Shown here: piece after piece, positions 48,778 to 57,366 of the stretch | Numbering within the stretch: position 1 is the stretch's first letter | Layout of the letters: every line of letters begins with the position of its first letter | The notes under the pieces: model-generated | Database searches by the model: none | What the model saw: the letters and a program-made list of their open reading frames with translations, nothing else | Told to the model about the DNA's origin: nothing | Origin: Vallitalea sp. | Lineage (GTDB): Bacteria; Bacillota; Clostridia; Lachnospirales; Vallitaleaceae | Direction of reading: 5' to 3' | DNA length: 64,000 nt | NCBI GenBank assembly: GCA_025210515.1 | Contig: JAOARM010000013.1 | Span: 1 to 64,000 of the forward strand | Program-made: the position numbers and the translations under genes

Positions 48778-51474
48778 ATGGTCAATCAAAAAGTCCTTGA
48801 CTTAGCAAATAAGTACGCAAGACGTAAGCGTGGTTCAAAAAATGAAATTAAACCAGAACACCCAGAATATAAGATTCTAGAGCCTATCTTAACTGATGAA
48901 ATGGTAGATGTGGCACTTTGTCTAGAACTTCGTAAACCAATGAGTGCAGAAGAAATTGCTCCTTTATGTGGAAAATCTGTAGAAAAAACAGCTGAGATAT
49001 TATGGGATTTAGCAATGGTCGGTGCTGCATGTTTTGAAGAAAAAGATGGTGTTGACAAATATTATCATGATATTTTTATTCCAGGACATATGGAATTAAT
49101 AGTAAATAGTAAAGCCAACATGTTAACTCATCCAGAAGTTGGAGCAGCATTTGATTTATATGGAAAAGTAAGAGGTCCTTTAGGTACAGGTAATGTGCCA
49201 GTTGGTTCTGGTTTAATGCGTGTTATACCAATTGAGCAAGCTATTCAAGGAGAAACAAGAAGAGCATCATATGAAGAAGTTTCTAAGTATCTTAATGAAA
49301 GTACAGTATTTTCTGTGTCAGATTGTTCTTGTAGAACAGCTAGAGAATCTCTAGGAGAAGGATGCGGTCATCTAAAAGAAGATATGTGTATTCAGCTTGA
49401 CAAAGGAGCAGAATTCTATATACGTACAGGTAGAGGTAGAGAGATAACAAGAGAAGAAGCTTTTGAAATAATTAGAAAAGCAGAGAAAAATGGATTAATG
49501 CATCAAGTTCCTAATACTGACGGACCAGGAAAAACTCATGCTATTTGTAACTGTTGTGGTTGTGGTTGTTTCTCGTTAAGAAATGCTAATATGTTTATGA
49601 ACAATGATATGATTCGTTCAAACTATGTATCTCAAGTTGACAAAGATAAATGTGTTGCATGTGGAGAATGTGTGGAAACATGTCCTACTAATGCGTTAAA
49701 ACTTGGTAAGAAACTATGTTCTAAAACACCGGAACCTAAAAAGAAAAAAAGAGAACTTCCATATGATACAGAGTGGACTGAAGATAAGTGGAACATTGAT
49801 GATCGTACTAATAGAAAAGTTGTGGAAGATACTGGCTCAAGTCCATGTAAAGCAGAATGCCCTGCTCATATTGGTATTCAAGGTTATATTAAGTTAGCTT
49901 CACAAGGAAAGTATAGAGAAGCACTTGAACTTATTAAACATGAAAATCCATTCCCAGCAGTATGTGGTCGTGTCTGTCCAAGATATTGTGAGTCAGCATG
50001 TACTAGAGGAGATATTGACGATCCTATTGCTATAGATGATATTAAGAAGTTTATCGCAGAACAAGATCTTAATGATGAACATCGTTATATTCCAGAATTA
50101 AGACATGAATATGGAAACAAAATCGCTGTTATAGGTGCAGGACCAGCCGGATTATCTTGTGCATATTATCTTGCTCTTGATGGATATAAAGTAACTGTTT
50201 TTGAAAAACAAAAAGTATTAGGTGGTATGTTAACACTTGGAATACCAGCATTTAGACTTGAAAAAGATGTTATTAATGCGGAAATTGATGTACTAAGGGA
50301 ATTAGGCGTTGAATTTAAAACAGGTGTTGAAGTTGGAAAAGACGTAAGCCTTAATGATCTTAGAAATAAAGGATATGAAGCATTTTATTTAGCAATTGGA
50401 GCAGCGTCAGGAAGAAACATTGGCCTAGAAGGTGAAGATGCAGAAGGAGTATGTACAGGAGTAGATTTCCTTCGTAAAGTAAATCTTGGTGAAGAATGTA
50501 AGATGGAAGGCGAAGTTGTAGTAATTGGTGGGGGTAACGTAGCTATTGATGTTGCAAGAACTGCTACTAGAATAGGAAGTTCTAATGTTAATATGTATTG
50601 TTTAGAAAATAGACAAGAAATGCCTGCACTAGAAGAAGAAATTGACGAAGCATTAGCAGAAGATATTGTAGTTAATAACTCTTGGGGACCAAAACGTATA
50701 ATAGTAGAAAATGGCCACGTTACAGGAGTAGAATTTAAGAAATGTTTATCTGTTTTTGATGAAAATGGAAGATTTAGCCCTAAATATGATGAAAATAATA
50801 CAAAAATAGTTAAAGCGGATAATGTATTAATATCTGTAGGTCAAGGTATGGATTGGGGTAACTTAATTGAAGGAAGTAAAATAGAATTAAATCCTAATAA
50901 AACAATAAAAGCAGATTCTCTTACATATCAAACTGGTGAGCCAGACGTATTCGCTGGTGGAGATGCTTTTACTGGTCCGAGATTTGCTATAGATGCTATT
51001 GCAATGGGAAAAGAAGGTGCAATTTCTATTCATCGTTATGTTCATAAAGGTACTAGCTTAACAATTGGACGTCTTAAGAGAGAGTACAGTTCATTTGATA
51101 AGAATAACCTTAACCTTGATGGATATGATAGATTGCCAAGACAAAAAACTAGTCATCCAGACCCAATTAAGTCAAAAAATAGCTTCAAAGATCTAAGAGG
51201 TACTTTTACTGAGGAAGAACTTAAAAGAGAAACAGAACGTTGCTTAGGATGTGGAGCTACAGTATTGGATGAATTTATGTGTGTAGGATGTGGTTCTTGT
51301 ACTACAAAATGTAAATTTGATGCAATTAAATTAGTTAGAAAATATGATCGCCCAACACCACAATTTGAAGATCTAAAGCCTAACATCATCAAACATGCAT
51401 TAAAACGTAAAGTTAGAATAGCAGTTAAGAAACCAGTTAAGAAATTACAATCAATCATGTCAAAAGACATGTAA
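48778..51474 (+). CDS. Large Fe-S/FAD/NAD(P) oxidoreductase with GltD-like core (module B paralogue)
   Basis: The 898-residue paralogue of the protein at 15747-18521 has the same order of parts. It has an N-terminal domain with SDCSCRTARESLGEGCGH and CNCCGCGC, the ferredoxin motif CVACGECVETCP, and the GltD-like Fe-S segment (CKAECPAHIGIQGYIKLA, CGRVCPRYCESACTRG). The FAD site is IAVIGAGPAGLSCAYYLA and the NAD(P) site VVVIGGGNVAIDVARTAT; C-terminal clusters are CLGCGAT and CVGCGSCTTKCKFDAI. It lacks the 24-residue N-terminal extension of copy A. ATG at 48778 follows TTTGGAGG. Its position between hypB and hypA suggests a link to a nickel-dependent or hydrogen/electron-transfer process, which is inference. 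Confidence 0.87.
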   Translation: MVNQKVLDLANKYARRKRGSKNEIKPEHPEYKILEPILTDEMVDVALCLELRKPMSAEEIAPLCGKSVEKTAEILWDLAMVGAACFEEKDGVDKYYHDIFIPGHMELIVNSKANMLTHPEVGAAFDLYGKVRGPLGTGNVPVGSGLMRVIPIEQAIQGETRRASYEEVSKYLNESTVFSVSDCSCRTARESLGEGCGHLKEDMCIQLDKGAEFYIRTGRGREITREEAFEIIRKAEKNGLMHQVPNTDGPGKTHAICNCCGCGCFSLRNANMFMNNDMIRSNYVSQVDKDKCVACGECVETCPTNALKLGKKLCSKTPEPKKKKRELPYDTEWTEDKWNIDDRTNRKVVEDTGSSPCKAECPAHIGIQGYIKLASQGKYREALELIKHENPFPAVCGRVCPRYCESACTRGDIDDPIAIDDIKKFIAEQDLNDEHRYIPELRHEYGNKIAVIGAGPAGLSCAYYLALDGYKVTVFEKQKVLGGMLTLGIPAFRLEKDVINAEIDVLRELGVEFKTGVEVGKDVSLNDLRNKGYEAFYLAIGAASGRNIGLEGEDAEGVCTGVDFLRKVNLGEECKMEGEVVVIGGGNVAIDVARTATRIGSSNVNMYCLENRQEMPALEEEIDEALAEDIVVNNSWGPKRIIVENGHVTGVEFKKCLSVFDENGRFSPKYDENNTKIVKADNVLISVGQGMDWGNLIEGSKIELNPNKTIKADSLTYQTGEPDVFAGGDAFTGPRFAIDAIAMGKEGAISIHRYVHKGTSLTIGRLKREYSSFDKNNLNLDGYDRLPRQKTSHPDPIKSKNSFKDLRGTFTEEELKRETERCLGCGATVLDEFMCVGCGSCTTKCKFDAIKLVRKYDRPTPQFEDLKPNIIKHALKRKVRIAVKKPVKKLQSIMSKDM

Positions 51475-51485
51475 GTTAACATATA

Positions 51486-51518
51486 GGGGGCTGTCTCAAA
51501 AATTAACAGGCAGCCCCC
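51486..51518 (+). terminator. G+C-rich hairpin between the oxidoreductase and hypA
   Basis: GGGGGCTGT (51486-51494) pairs with GCAGCCCCC (51510-51518). No T tract follows, so it may be a partial terminator or an mRNA-processing stem within the operon. Related GGGGCTGTCTCA-type stems occur at 52863-52886 and, as fragments, elsewhere in the window. Confidence 0.6.
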
Positions 51519-51545
51519 TTAATTTTGAATTAGAGGTGAATTGAT

Positions 51546-51887
51546 TTGCACGAACTAGGAGTTGTATTAGAAGTAATAAAAACAGTAGAGAATTTTGCCA
51601 AAGAAAATAAATTAACTGAGGTAGATACAATAGTATTACAAATAGGTGAACTATCTTCAATGATTCCAAAATATGTAGAAGCATGTTATCCTGCTGCTGT
51701 TGATGGCACTATGATGGAAGAAACTAAATTACAAATAGAGATATTACCAGGTAACGCTATTTGTAAAGAGTGTGATAATATATTTAATCTTATTAAAAAC
51801 AATGGGGAATGTCCTAATTGTTGTAATAAAAATTATGATTTATTAGGTGGTAAAGAGTTCATGATTAAAGAAATAATCGCTTATTAG
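51546..51887 (+). CDS. hypA: Nickel metallochaperone HypA
   Basis: The 113-residue HypA starts at TTG 51546, giving the obligatory MHE N-terminus whose His2 is a nickel ligand. The structural zinc site is CKEC and CPNC near residues 78-97. It works with HypB to load nickel. GAGGTGAATTGAT precedes the start. It lies 71 bases after the oxidoreductase, separated by a G+C-rich hairpin, but probably still in the same unit as hypB. Confidence 0.93.
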   Translation: MHELGVVLEVIKTVENFAKENKLTEVDTIVLQIGELSSMIPKYVEACYPAAVDGTMMEETKLQIEILPGNAICKECDNIFNLIKNNGECPNCCNKNYDLLGGKEFMIKEIIAY

Positions 51888-52014
51888 ATAAAGTGAAATT
51901 ATAAATCTTGTACCAATTGACTAATTATTTGCACACTTTATAAGCTTGTCTCATAGTATAAATTGAGGGACAGTTAATATCCTAAAAAATAAAATTGAAA
52001 GGAGGTTGAATGTC

Positions 52015-52242
52015 TTGAGAAAATATTATGAAGATGATTATTATGATGACTGTAAATGTAAAAAAGATTGGTACGAAGATGATTGCAAGAGAGAAAAAGA
52101 CTGGTGTGAAGACGATTGGGAAAAAGAAAAAGATTGTTATAAAAAACATAAAAAACCTTATAAAGTATGTTACGAATACGTTAAGAAATGTAAATGTTAT
52201 TACTATAAACATGATAAAAAAAGATGTGACTACGACTACTAG
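52015..52242 (+). CDS. Small Cys/Tyr/Asp/Lys-rich protein
   Basis: The 75-residue, highly charged, low-complexity protein is built from variations on KKDWYEDDCKREKDW and ends in CYYYKHDKKRCDYDY. It has eight cysteines and many tyrosines but no signal peptide. The start is TTG at 52015, nine bases after AAAGGAGG; a TTG at 52006 touches that site. Composition recalls clostridial spore-coat-like or metal-binding small proteins, but I do not recognise a family. The plus-two frame is also open as a lysine-rich shadow; the strong ribosome site favours this frame. Confidence 0.6.
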   Translation: MRKYYEDDYYDDCKCKKDWYEDDCKREKDWCEDDWEKEKDCYKKHKKPYKVCYEYVKKCKCYYYKHDKKRCDYDY

Positions 52243-52296
52243 ATTTATATAAGTATAATCTTATAGCCATAGTTTTACTTTCAAATATAATATAAG

Positions 52297-52319
52297 AGTT
52301 AACTGTTCCTCAGTTAACT
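52297..52319. terminator. Bidirectional terminator
   Basis: AGTTAACTG (52297-52305) and CAGTTAACT (52311-52319) form a perfect stem with a five-base loop between two convergent genes; it overlaps the last codons of the flavodoxin gene. Confidence 0.75.
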
Positions 52320-52777
52320 TTATTATTTTCCAAAAATCTGTTTAGATCTGTTAGGTAGTTATTATTTTGTACATTTTTTTTAGTGAATTCAATATAATTT
52401 GCTTCATTGAAGTATTCTTTGAAATCAATAAATGCTTTTTCATTATTGCCAGCGGCTGATGTGAAAATAATATCAGCATTGTTTATATCAGCTTTGTATT
52501 GTGTTATAAAGCTTCTTACTGTAGGAGTCATATATCCTGCCCAAATAGGGGAAATAATTAAGATATTATCGTACTCAGAAAGATTGACCGAAATAGGTTT
52601 TATACTCACTAATTTTTTTTTGATAGAATAATGTCCACTTTTCATAAAACCAATAATACCTTTGAAGTTCATATTATCCTGTAGCTCAATAGTATTACAA
52701 GAAAGTATTGATGAAACATTTTCTGCTACGGTTTTACATACACCTGTTTTTGAATAGTATACTACTAATGAATTCAT
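52310..52777 (-). CDS. Flavodoxin-family protein
   Basis: The 155-residue FMN-binding protein has the N-terminal phosphate-binding loop YYSKTGVCKTVAE after the first strand (NSLVVYYSKTG), then ISPIWAGYMTPTVRSFI, the aromatic FMN-contact region, and a later IIFTSAAGNNEKAF strand-loop. It is a small electron carrier or NAD(P)H-dependent reductase-like protein. GGAGGTAATTAA precedes the ATG. The partner enzyme is unknown; the nearby Fe-S flavoenzyme is a possibility only by proximity. Confidence 0.9.
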   Translation of the reverse strand: MNSLVVYYSKTGVCKTVAENVSSILSCNTIELQDNMNFKGIIGFMKSGHYSIKKKLVSIKPISVNLSEYDNILIISPIWAGYMTPTVRSFITQYKADINNADIIFTSAAGNNEKAFIDFKEYFNEANYIEFTKKNVQNNNYLTDLNRFLENNKVN

Positions 52778-52850
52778 TTAATTACCTCCAAATTAATATT
52801 ATTTTAGTTATAATATGATGCTTTCACATATAAATTATACTATAGTTGTT

Positions 52851-52886
52851 ATAAAAAAAACAAGGGACTATCGTGAGACAGCCCCT
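52851..52886 (-). terminator. Terminator of the minus-strand chemoreceptor
   Basis: On the minus strand AGGGGCTGTC and GATAGTCCCT (complement of 52863-52886) pair with G-U wobbles and are followed by a run of T residues. Confidence 0.8.
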
Positions 52887-52907
52887 AATATATAAAACTT
52901 ATATTAA

Positions 52908-55010
52908 TTATTCTACTTTAAAGTTATTAATTATTTCAACTAGGTTGTTAGAACTTTCAGTAGTGCTACTTGATAAAGCCATTACTTCGCTTGACTGTAG
53001 AGCAATATTTGAAGATTTTTCTGCAATATTTTGAGTTCCTATAGCTGATTCATTATTTGCCATAGTAATTTCATTTATTGCTTTTATCATATCATCTATT
53101 GATTCACTCAAGTTACTAGTAGTTTGATTTAAGTCAGTAATCATTTCATTAATAAATTCAGAGTCTTTATAATACTGTTCACCAGTACTAGCTAATTTTT
53201 CATAATCTTTAATTACACGTGTGTCAATAAATGTAATAACTTTTTCTGAATTAGTTGCCAAGTCTTCAACTGATTCAATAACTTGATTTGTGATGTTTTG
53301 AATTTTGTTTACTGTGTTACTAGAGTCTTCAGCAAGTTTTCTAATTTCATCTGCAACAACGGCAAATCCTTTTCCTGCTTCACCAGCTCTTGCGGCTTCA
53401 ATAGCTGCATTAAGAGCAAGTAAGTTAGTTTGTTCAGTAATTTGTAAAATAGAGTCCGACAAAACGCTAATTTTTTCGATAGCTTTTGATTTTTCAATAG
53501 AATTTTTAAGTTCTTTGCTTAATACATTAGTAACTTCACTAGCTTCCCTTTGAGAAACTAATGCATTATCTTTAAGTTCCTGTGCTCTAGAAGAAATGTT
53601 ACTTGCTTCACTAGCTCCTTGTTTAGCTTTTTCTGATAGATTATTGATAACACCTTCTATTTCAACAGCAGTAGCATTCATTTCTTGTGTTGATGCAGAA
53701 GTTTCTTCCATACCAGCAGACATTTCCTCTGTAGTGGCTGATACATCTTCTATCTCTGCCATTAGAGAAGACATATGATCAGCAGTATTTTCATTAGCTT
53801 CTTCTACTGACACAGCTACTGACTTAACTTGTATTAGTATATTACTTATAGATTCTTTCATAATATTAATTGAGTTAGCTAACTTACCAATTTCATCATT
53901 AGATTTAAGATATTTTTGTGGAACTTCATTAGTGAAGTCTGCATCAGCCATCTTGCTTAGTACTTCTGAAGTACTTACAATAGGCTTAGTAATTCTAGAA
54001 ATCAATAAATAAATTAATCCAATAGTTATAACAATAGAGATGATACTTATTATAATCATAAGTCTAAATATATGATTAAAGTCTGCTAATATACTTTTCA
54101 TTGGAATTATACTTATATAGGTCCAGTTTTGATCTGTATTTTTCACATGAATATTTCTATATACTTTTAGAACGTCTTTTCCTGCATCGTTAGTACTATA
54201 TTCATCAAACTCTTTTCCAGAGGAGGTTTCTTTAATAGTAGCAGCTAAATTATTATTTGCTGATACATTTGTCATAATTTTATCTTTGTCATAACTACTA
54301 GTGACATAAACACCATTAGAAGATATGATTTCAGTATGTCCATTCATTATATGTATATCTTCACTCATTTTCTGAAGAGCATCTAATACAATATCAACAG
54401 TAACAACCCCTATAAAAGTACCTTGATTATTAATAATTGGGACTGAAATAGTTGTCATAACTACTTTGGAACCATTTGTCTCATATTCATAGGGTTCAGT
54501 TAATACAGGTTTCATAGCTTTCTTAACACCTGCATACCACTCAACATCATTACCTTCATAGTCTATGAGAGGTTCTACTTTAATATCGTTGTCGCTCTTA
54601 TATACATATGATAAAAATCTACCTGTATAATCAGAAGGAAATACATTTATATTTTCTTCATCTTTTCCATCATATGCATTAGGTTCATAAGCGATACCCA
54701 TTGCAACAGCATTAGAATGATTTTTTAGAACCTTTTTTAAGTTATTAGTAATCATATCTCTAGATATGAAACCATTTTCTTTTAATGTTTCTGTTTCAAT
54801 TGCAAAATCCTCAATAGTAAAGAGTAAGTTATTGAGATTATTTGAAATTTCCTTAGAATAATAATTTGAATTAACAATAGCAATTTCTTTGGCTTCATTT
54901 CTGCTAGTATAATAGATTTGAACTAATACAACAGTCATAAGTACCAAAAAACCAACTAAAGCGACAATTCCTGTGTATAAGCTTAGCTTATACTTCAATT
55001 TCTTTATCAT
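52908..55010 (-). CDS. Methyl-accepting chemotaxis protein (dCache-HAMP-signal)
   Basis: The 700-residue chemoreceptor has a first membrane helix ([20 protein letters not shown]). A large extracellular dCache sensor follows ([54 protein letters not shown]). Then come a second helix ([20 protein letters not shown]), HAMP ([20 protein letters not shown]) and a signalling domain with tip [20 protein letters not shown]. The stretch [19 protein letters not shown] precedes it. AGGAGGCGCTT lies before the ATG. It is divergent from uppP. Confidence 0.96.
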   Translation of the reverse strand: MIKKLKYKLSLYTGIVALVGFLVLMTVVLVQIYYTSRNEAKEIAIVNSNYYSKEISNNLNNLLFTIEDFAIETETLKENGFISRDMITNNLKKVLKNHSNAVAMGIAYEPNAYDGKDEENINVFPSDYTGRFLSYVYKSDNDIKVEPLIDYEGNDVEWYAGVKKAMKPVLTEPYEYETNGSKVVMTTISVPIINNQGTFIGVVTVDIVLDALQKMSEDIHIMNGHTEIISSNGVYVTSSYDKDKIMTNVSANNNLAATIKETSSGKEFDEYSTNDAGKDVLKVYRNIHVKNTDQNWTYISIIPMKSILADFNHIFRLMIIISIISIVITIGLIYLLISRITKPIVSTSEVLSKMADADFTNEVPQKYLKSNDEIGKLANSINIMKESISNILIQVKSVAVSVEEANENTADHMSSLMAEIEDVSATTEEMSAGMEETSASTQEMNATAVEIEGVINNLSEKAKQGASEASNISSRAQELKDNALVSQREASEVTNVLSKELKNSIEKSKAIEKISVLSDSILQITEQTNLLALNAAIEAARAGEAGKGFAVVADEIRKLAEDSSNTVNKIQNITNQVIESVEDLATNSEKVITFIDTRVIKDYEKLASTGEQYYKDSEFINEMITDLNQTTSNLSESIDDMIKAINEITMANNESAIGTQNIAEKSSNIALQSSEVMALSSSTTESSNNLVEIINNFKVE

Positions 55011-55410
55011 AAGCGCCTCCTAATGATGATTATTAATGCATAATCTTACAATTTCGTTATAATAAAACAATAATATCATGAATGTAAATAAATGTAAAAG
55101 ATATTATACTTATTTTATAAGGTATATATTACCAACACTATAATACTATATTTGCATATTAAAATAAAGAGATTAATGACGAAATCTAGAAAAAAAATTA
55201 TTAAAAATCAATATATATGACAAAAATGTAATAATAGAGTAGATAATGTAATATAATTATATGGATAATTGTTTCTAGATAAGTTAAAATATAATGACAG
55301 TTGATTTGACTAAGACCATAGACAAAAGTAAGTATAATCTATTATAATTATTATCACATATACATAGATATAGTTATTATGATTAATAGAAAATGGAGGA
55401 AAATATAAAA
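55011..55410. other. Divergent intergenic region, nothing definite
   Basis: About 400 bases of A/T-rich sequence between the chemoreceptor and uppP. Several TATAAT-like strings occur (for example 55333-55338) but none has a -35 at standard spacing. No hairpin, repeat or coding frame stands out. Confidence 0.4.
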
Positions 55411-56241
55411 ATGGATTTTATAGAAATTATTAAAGTAATTATTATTGGAATTGTTGAAGGCATTACAGAGTGGCTACCAATAAGTAGTACAGGACATATG
55501 ATACTGGTAGATGAATTTATGAAGTTGAATATGAGTGATGCTTTTATGGAAATGTTTTTTGTAGTTATACAGTTAGGTGCAATTTTGGCAGTTGTAGTTT
55601 TATTTTTTAATAAGCTTCTTCCTTTTTCAATTACAAGCAATAGAAAAATAGTTTTAAAGAATGATATTATAATATTATGGACTAAGATTATTGTAGCTTG
55701 TATTCCAGCAGGAATAATTGGTGTGTTGTATAATGATAAACTTGATGACTTATTTTATAATTACCAAACTGTTTCAGTAACATTAATAGTATATGGAATT
55801 TTATTTATTATTATTGAGTACTTTAATGAAAATAAGAAACCTACAATTAATAGTTTGCAAGATGTTAGCTATAAGATAGCTTTTATGATTGGTATATTTC
55901 AAGTACTTTCCCTTATACCAGGAACATCAAGATCAGGTGCTACTATACTAGGTGCCATTTTAATAGGAACATCCAGAACTGTTGCTGCTGAATTTACATT
56001 TTTCTTAGCTATTCCTGTAATGTTTGGAGCAAGTTTAATAAAAATATTAAAATTTGGTTTAGTATTTACTTCTTTTGAAATAGTTATATTGTTAACTGGA
56101 ATGCTTGTTGCATATGTTACATCAATATTAGCTATTAAATTTTTAATGGGTTACATTAAAAAACACGATTTTAGAGTCTTTGGATGGTATAGAATTGCAT
56201 TGGGGATAATTGTAATTATATATTTTAGTGTGTTTCGATAA
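55411..56241 (+). CDS. uppP: Undecaprenyl-diphosphatase UppP (BacA)
   Basis: UppP recycles the lipid carrier for peptidoglycan synthesis by removing a phosphate from undecaprenyl diphosphate. The 276-residue polytopic protein has both signature motifs, [18 protein letters not shown] and [12 protein letters not shown], and several membrane helices to the C-terminus. The ATG at 55411 follows TGGAGGAAAATATAAAA; an in-frame ATG at 55393 would place that site inside the gene. Overexpression of this family gives bacitracin resistance. It appears monocistronic. Confidence 0.96.
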   Translation: MDFIEIIKVIIIGIVEGITEWLPISSTGHMILVDEFMKLNMSDAFMEMFFVVIQLGAILAVVVLFFNKLLPFSITSNRKIVLKNDIIILWTKIIVACIPAGIIGVLYNDKLDDLFYNYQTVSVTLIVYGILFIIIEYFNENKKPTINSLQDVSYKIAFMIGIFQVLSLIPGTSRSGATILGAILIGTSRTVAAEFTFFLAIPVMFGASLIKILKFGLVFTSFEIVILLTGMLVAYVTSILAIKFLMGYIKKHDFRVFGWYRIALGIIVIIYFSVFR

Positions 56242-56321
56242 GTTTTCAATTAGTGATGATAATTATAATGTTTATTGAAACTTAATAAGTTATTATATAA
56301 TAATACATTAGGGTAATAATG

Positions 56322-56365
56322 TTAAGCTTGATTTATTCATAGAAATATTGGATAAATTAAGCTTT
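56322..56365 (+). terminator. Intrinsic terminator after uppP
   Basis: TTAAGCTTGATTTATTC pairs with GGATAAATTAAGCTT, with mismatches, followed by TTTATTTT. Confidence 0.7.
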
Positions 56366-56493
56366 TATTTTAATATGAAAACAAGAAATATTCATAGTTT
56401 TTAAAATGTTAACATATTATTTAGGTTTAAGTATTTACAAAAATATTTGAATGTAGTAATATAATAACATAATACGAAAAAGGGGGAGACTTT

Positions 56494-57282
56494 ATGTCAA
56501 AGAAAAAATTATCAAACGTATTTAGCGTATTGATCTGCTTAATGTTAATTACTAATATACTTACTATCAAAGTTAATGCTCAAACAGAAAATGTACAATT
56601 ATATTGTGCTCAAATGGATACTGTTTATGGTGATTACGGACGTATTAAGGCATATTCTACATCAGGATATATACATATTAATAATATGTCTTCCGCAAAA
56701 AATGTTTATGTACATTATACATATAATGGTACTGATTGGTTAGATGCTCCTGCATCATATTTGAAGACGCTTGAAGATGGGTCAGAAGTTTGGAGTTATA
56801 ATACACCAAAAATGACTTACGAACCTGCTCATCAGTATAATTATTATTGCCAATTTGCAATAAGATATGAAGTTGGTGGCAATACTTACTGGGATAACAA
56901 TGGAGGAAATGATTATTATCTTAGACGTAGTTCAGTATATCCAGAATATCCATATGTTTTATCTAAGAGTTATGTTAAAGTAACTGATTCTATGAGAACT
57001 GAAGATGGATTATATGTATATGCGAAATTGCAAGATTTAGCTTATAATAAAACTGTAAAACTTAGATTTACTACTGATAATTGGCAATCATATCATGAGG
57101 TAGATGGAACGTATACAAGCTCATATGGTAATGGTCGTGAGTCATGGTTCTTCGATACAAAAAAATGCGGAGTTACTTTAAGTCCTTTAGATACTGGAGA
57201 ATATGTAGTAAGTTATACTGTTAATGGTGTTACATATTGGGACAATAATTTTGGTTCTAATTATACTTTTGAAAGCAAATAA
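56494..57282 (+). CDS. Secreted protein of two tandem CBM21-like carbohydrate-binding modules
   Basis: The 262-residue exported protein has a signal peptide (hydrophobic LSNVFSVLICLMLITNIL, cleavage probably after VNA). Two related beta-sandwich modules follow, about residues 35-145 and 160-260. Each ends with the same signature, FAIRYEVGGNTYWDNNGGND in the first and VVSYTVNGVTYWDNNFGSNY in the second, and contains VYVHYTYNGTDW or VKLRFTTDNWQSYHE. This pattern matches family 21 carbohydrate-binding modules known for starch or glycogen binding. No catalytic domain, membrane anchor or dockerin is visible. AAGGGGGAGAC precedes the ATG. It may coat the cell or substrate as a free glycan-binding protein. 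Confidence 0.82.
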   Translation: MSKKKLSNVFSVLICLMLITNILTIKVNAQTENVQLYCAQMDTVYGDYGRIKAYSTSGYIHINNMSSAKNVYVHYTYNGTDWLDAPASYLKTLEDGSEVWSYNTPKMTYEPAHQYNYYCQFAIRYEVGGNTYWDNNGGNDYYLRRSSVYPEYPYVLSKSYVKVTDSMRTEDGLYVYAKLQDLAYNKTVKLRFTTDNWQSYHEVDGTYTSSYGNGRESWFFDTKKCGVTLSPLDTGEYVVSYTVNGVTYWDNNFGSNYTFESK

Positions 57283-57306
57283 TAGTAAATAAAGAACTAT
57301 ATTATT

Positions 57307-57350
57307 ATCGCCATATGCTTGTGATGTATAACAAGCATATGGCGATTTTT
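57307..57350. terminator. Strong bidirectional terminator
   Basis: ATCGCCATATGCTTGT (57307-57322) pairs perfectly with ACAAGCATATGGCGAT (57331-57346), followed by TTTT, between convergent genes. Confidence 0.92.
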
Positions 57351-57366
57351 ATTGTTATATAGTGAG

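Noticed and set aside
52028-52252. Lysine/isoleucine-rich open frame overlapping the small Cys-rich gene
   Set aside because: The other frame follows a strong ribosome site at proper distance and has a structured Cys/Tyr composition; this one is a low-complexity shadow.
55301-55338. TTGACT and TATAAT upstream of uppP as a promoter
   Set aside because: The spacing is 21 bases, too long for a confident vegetative promoter.
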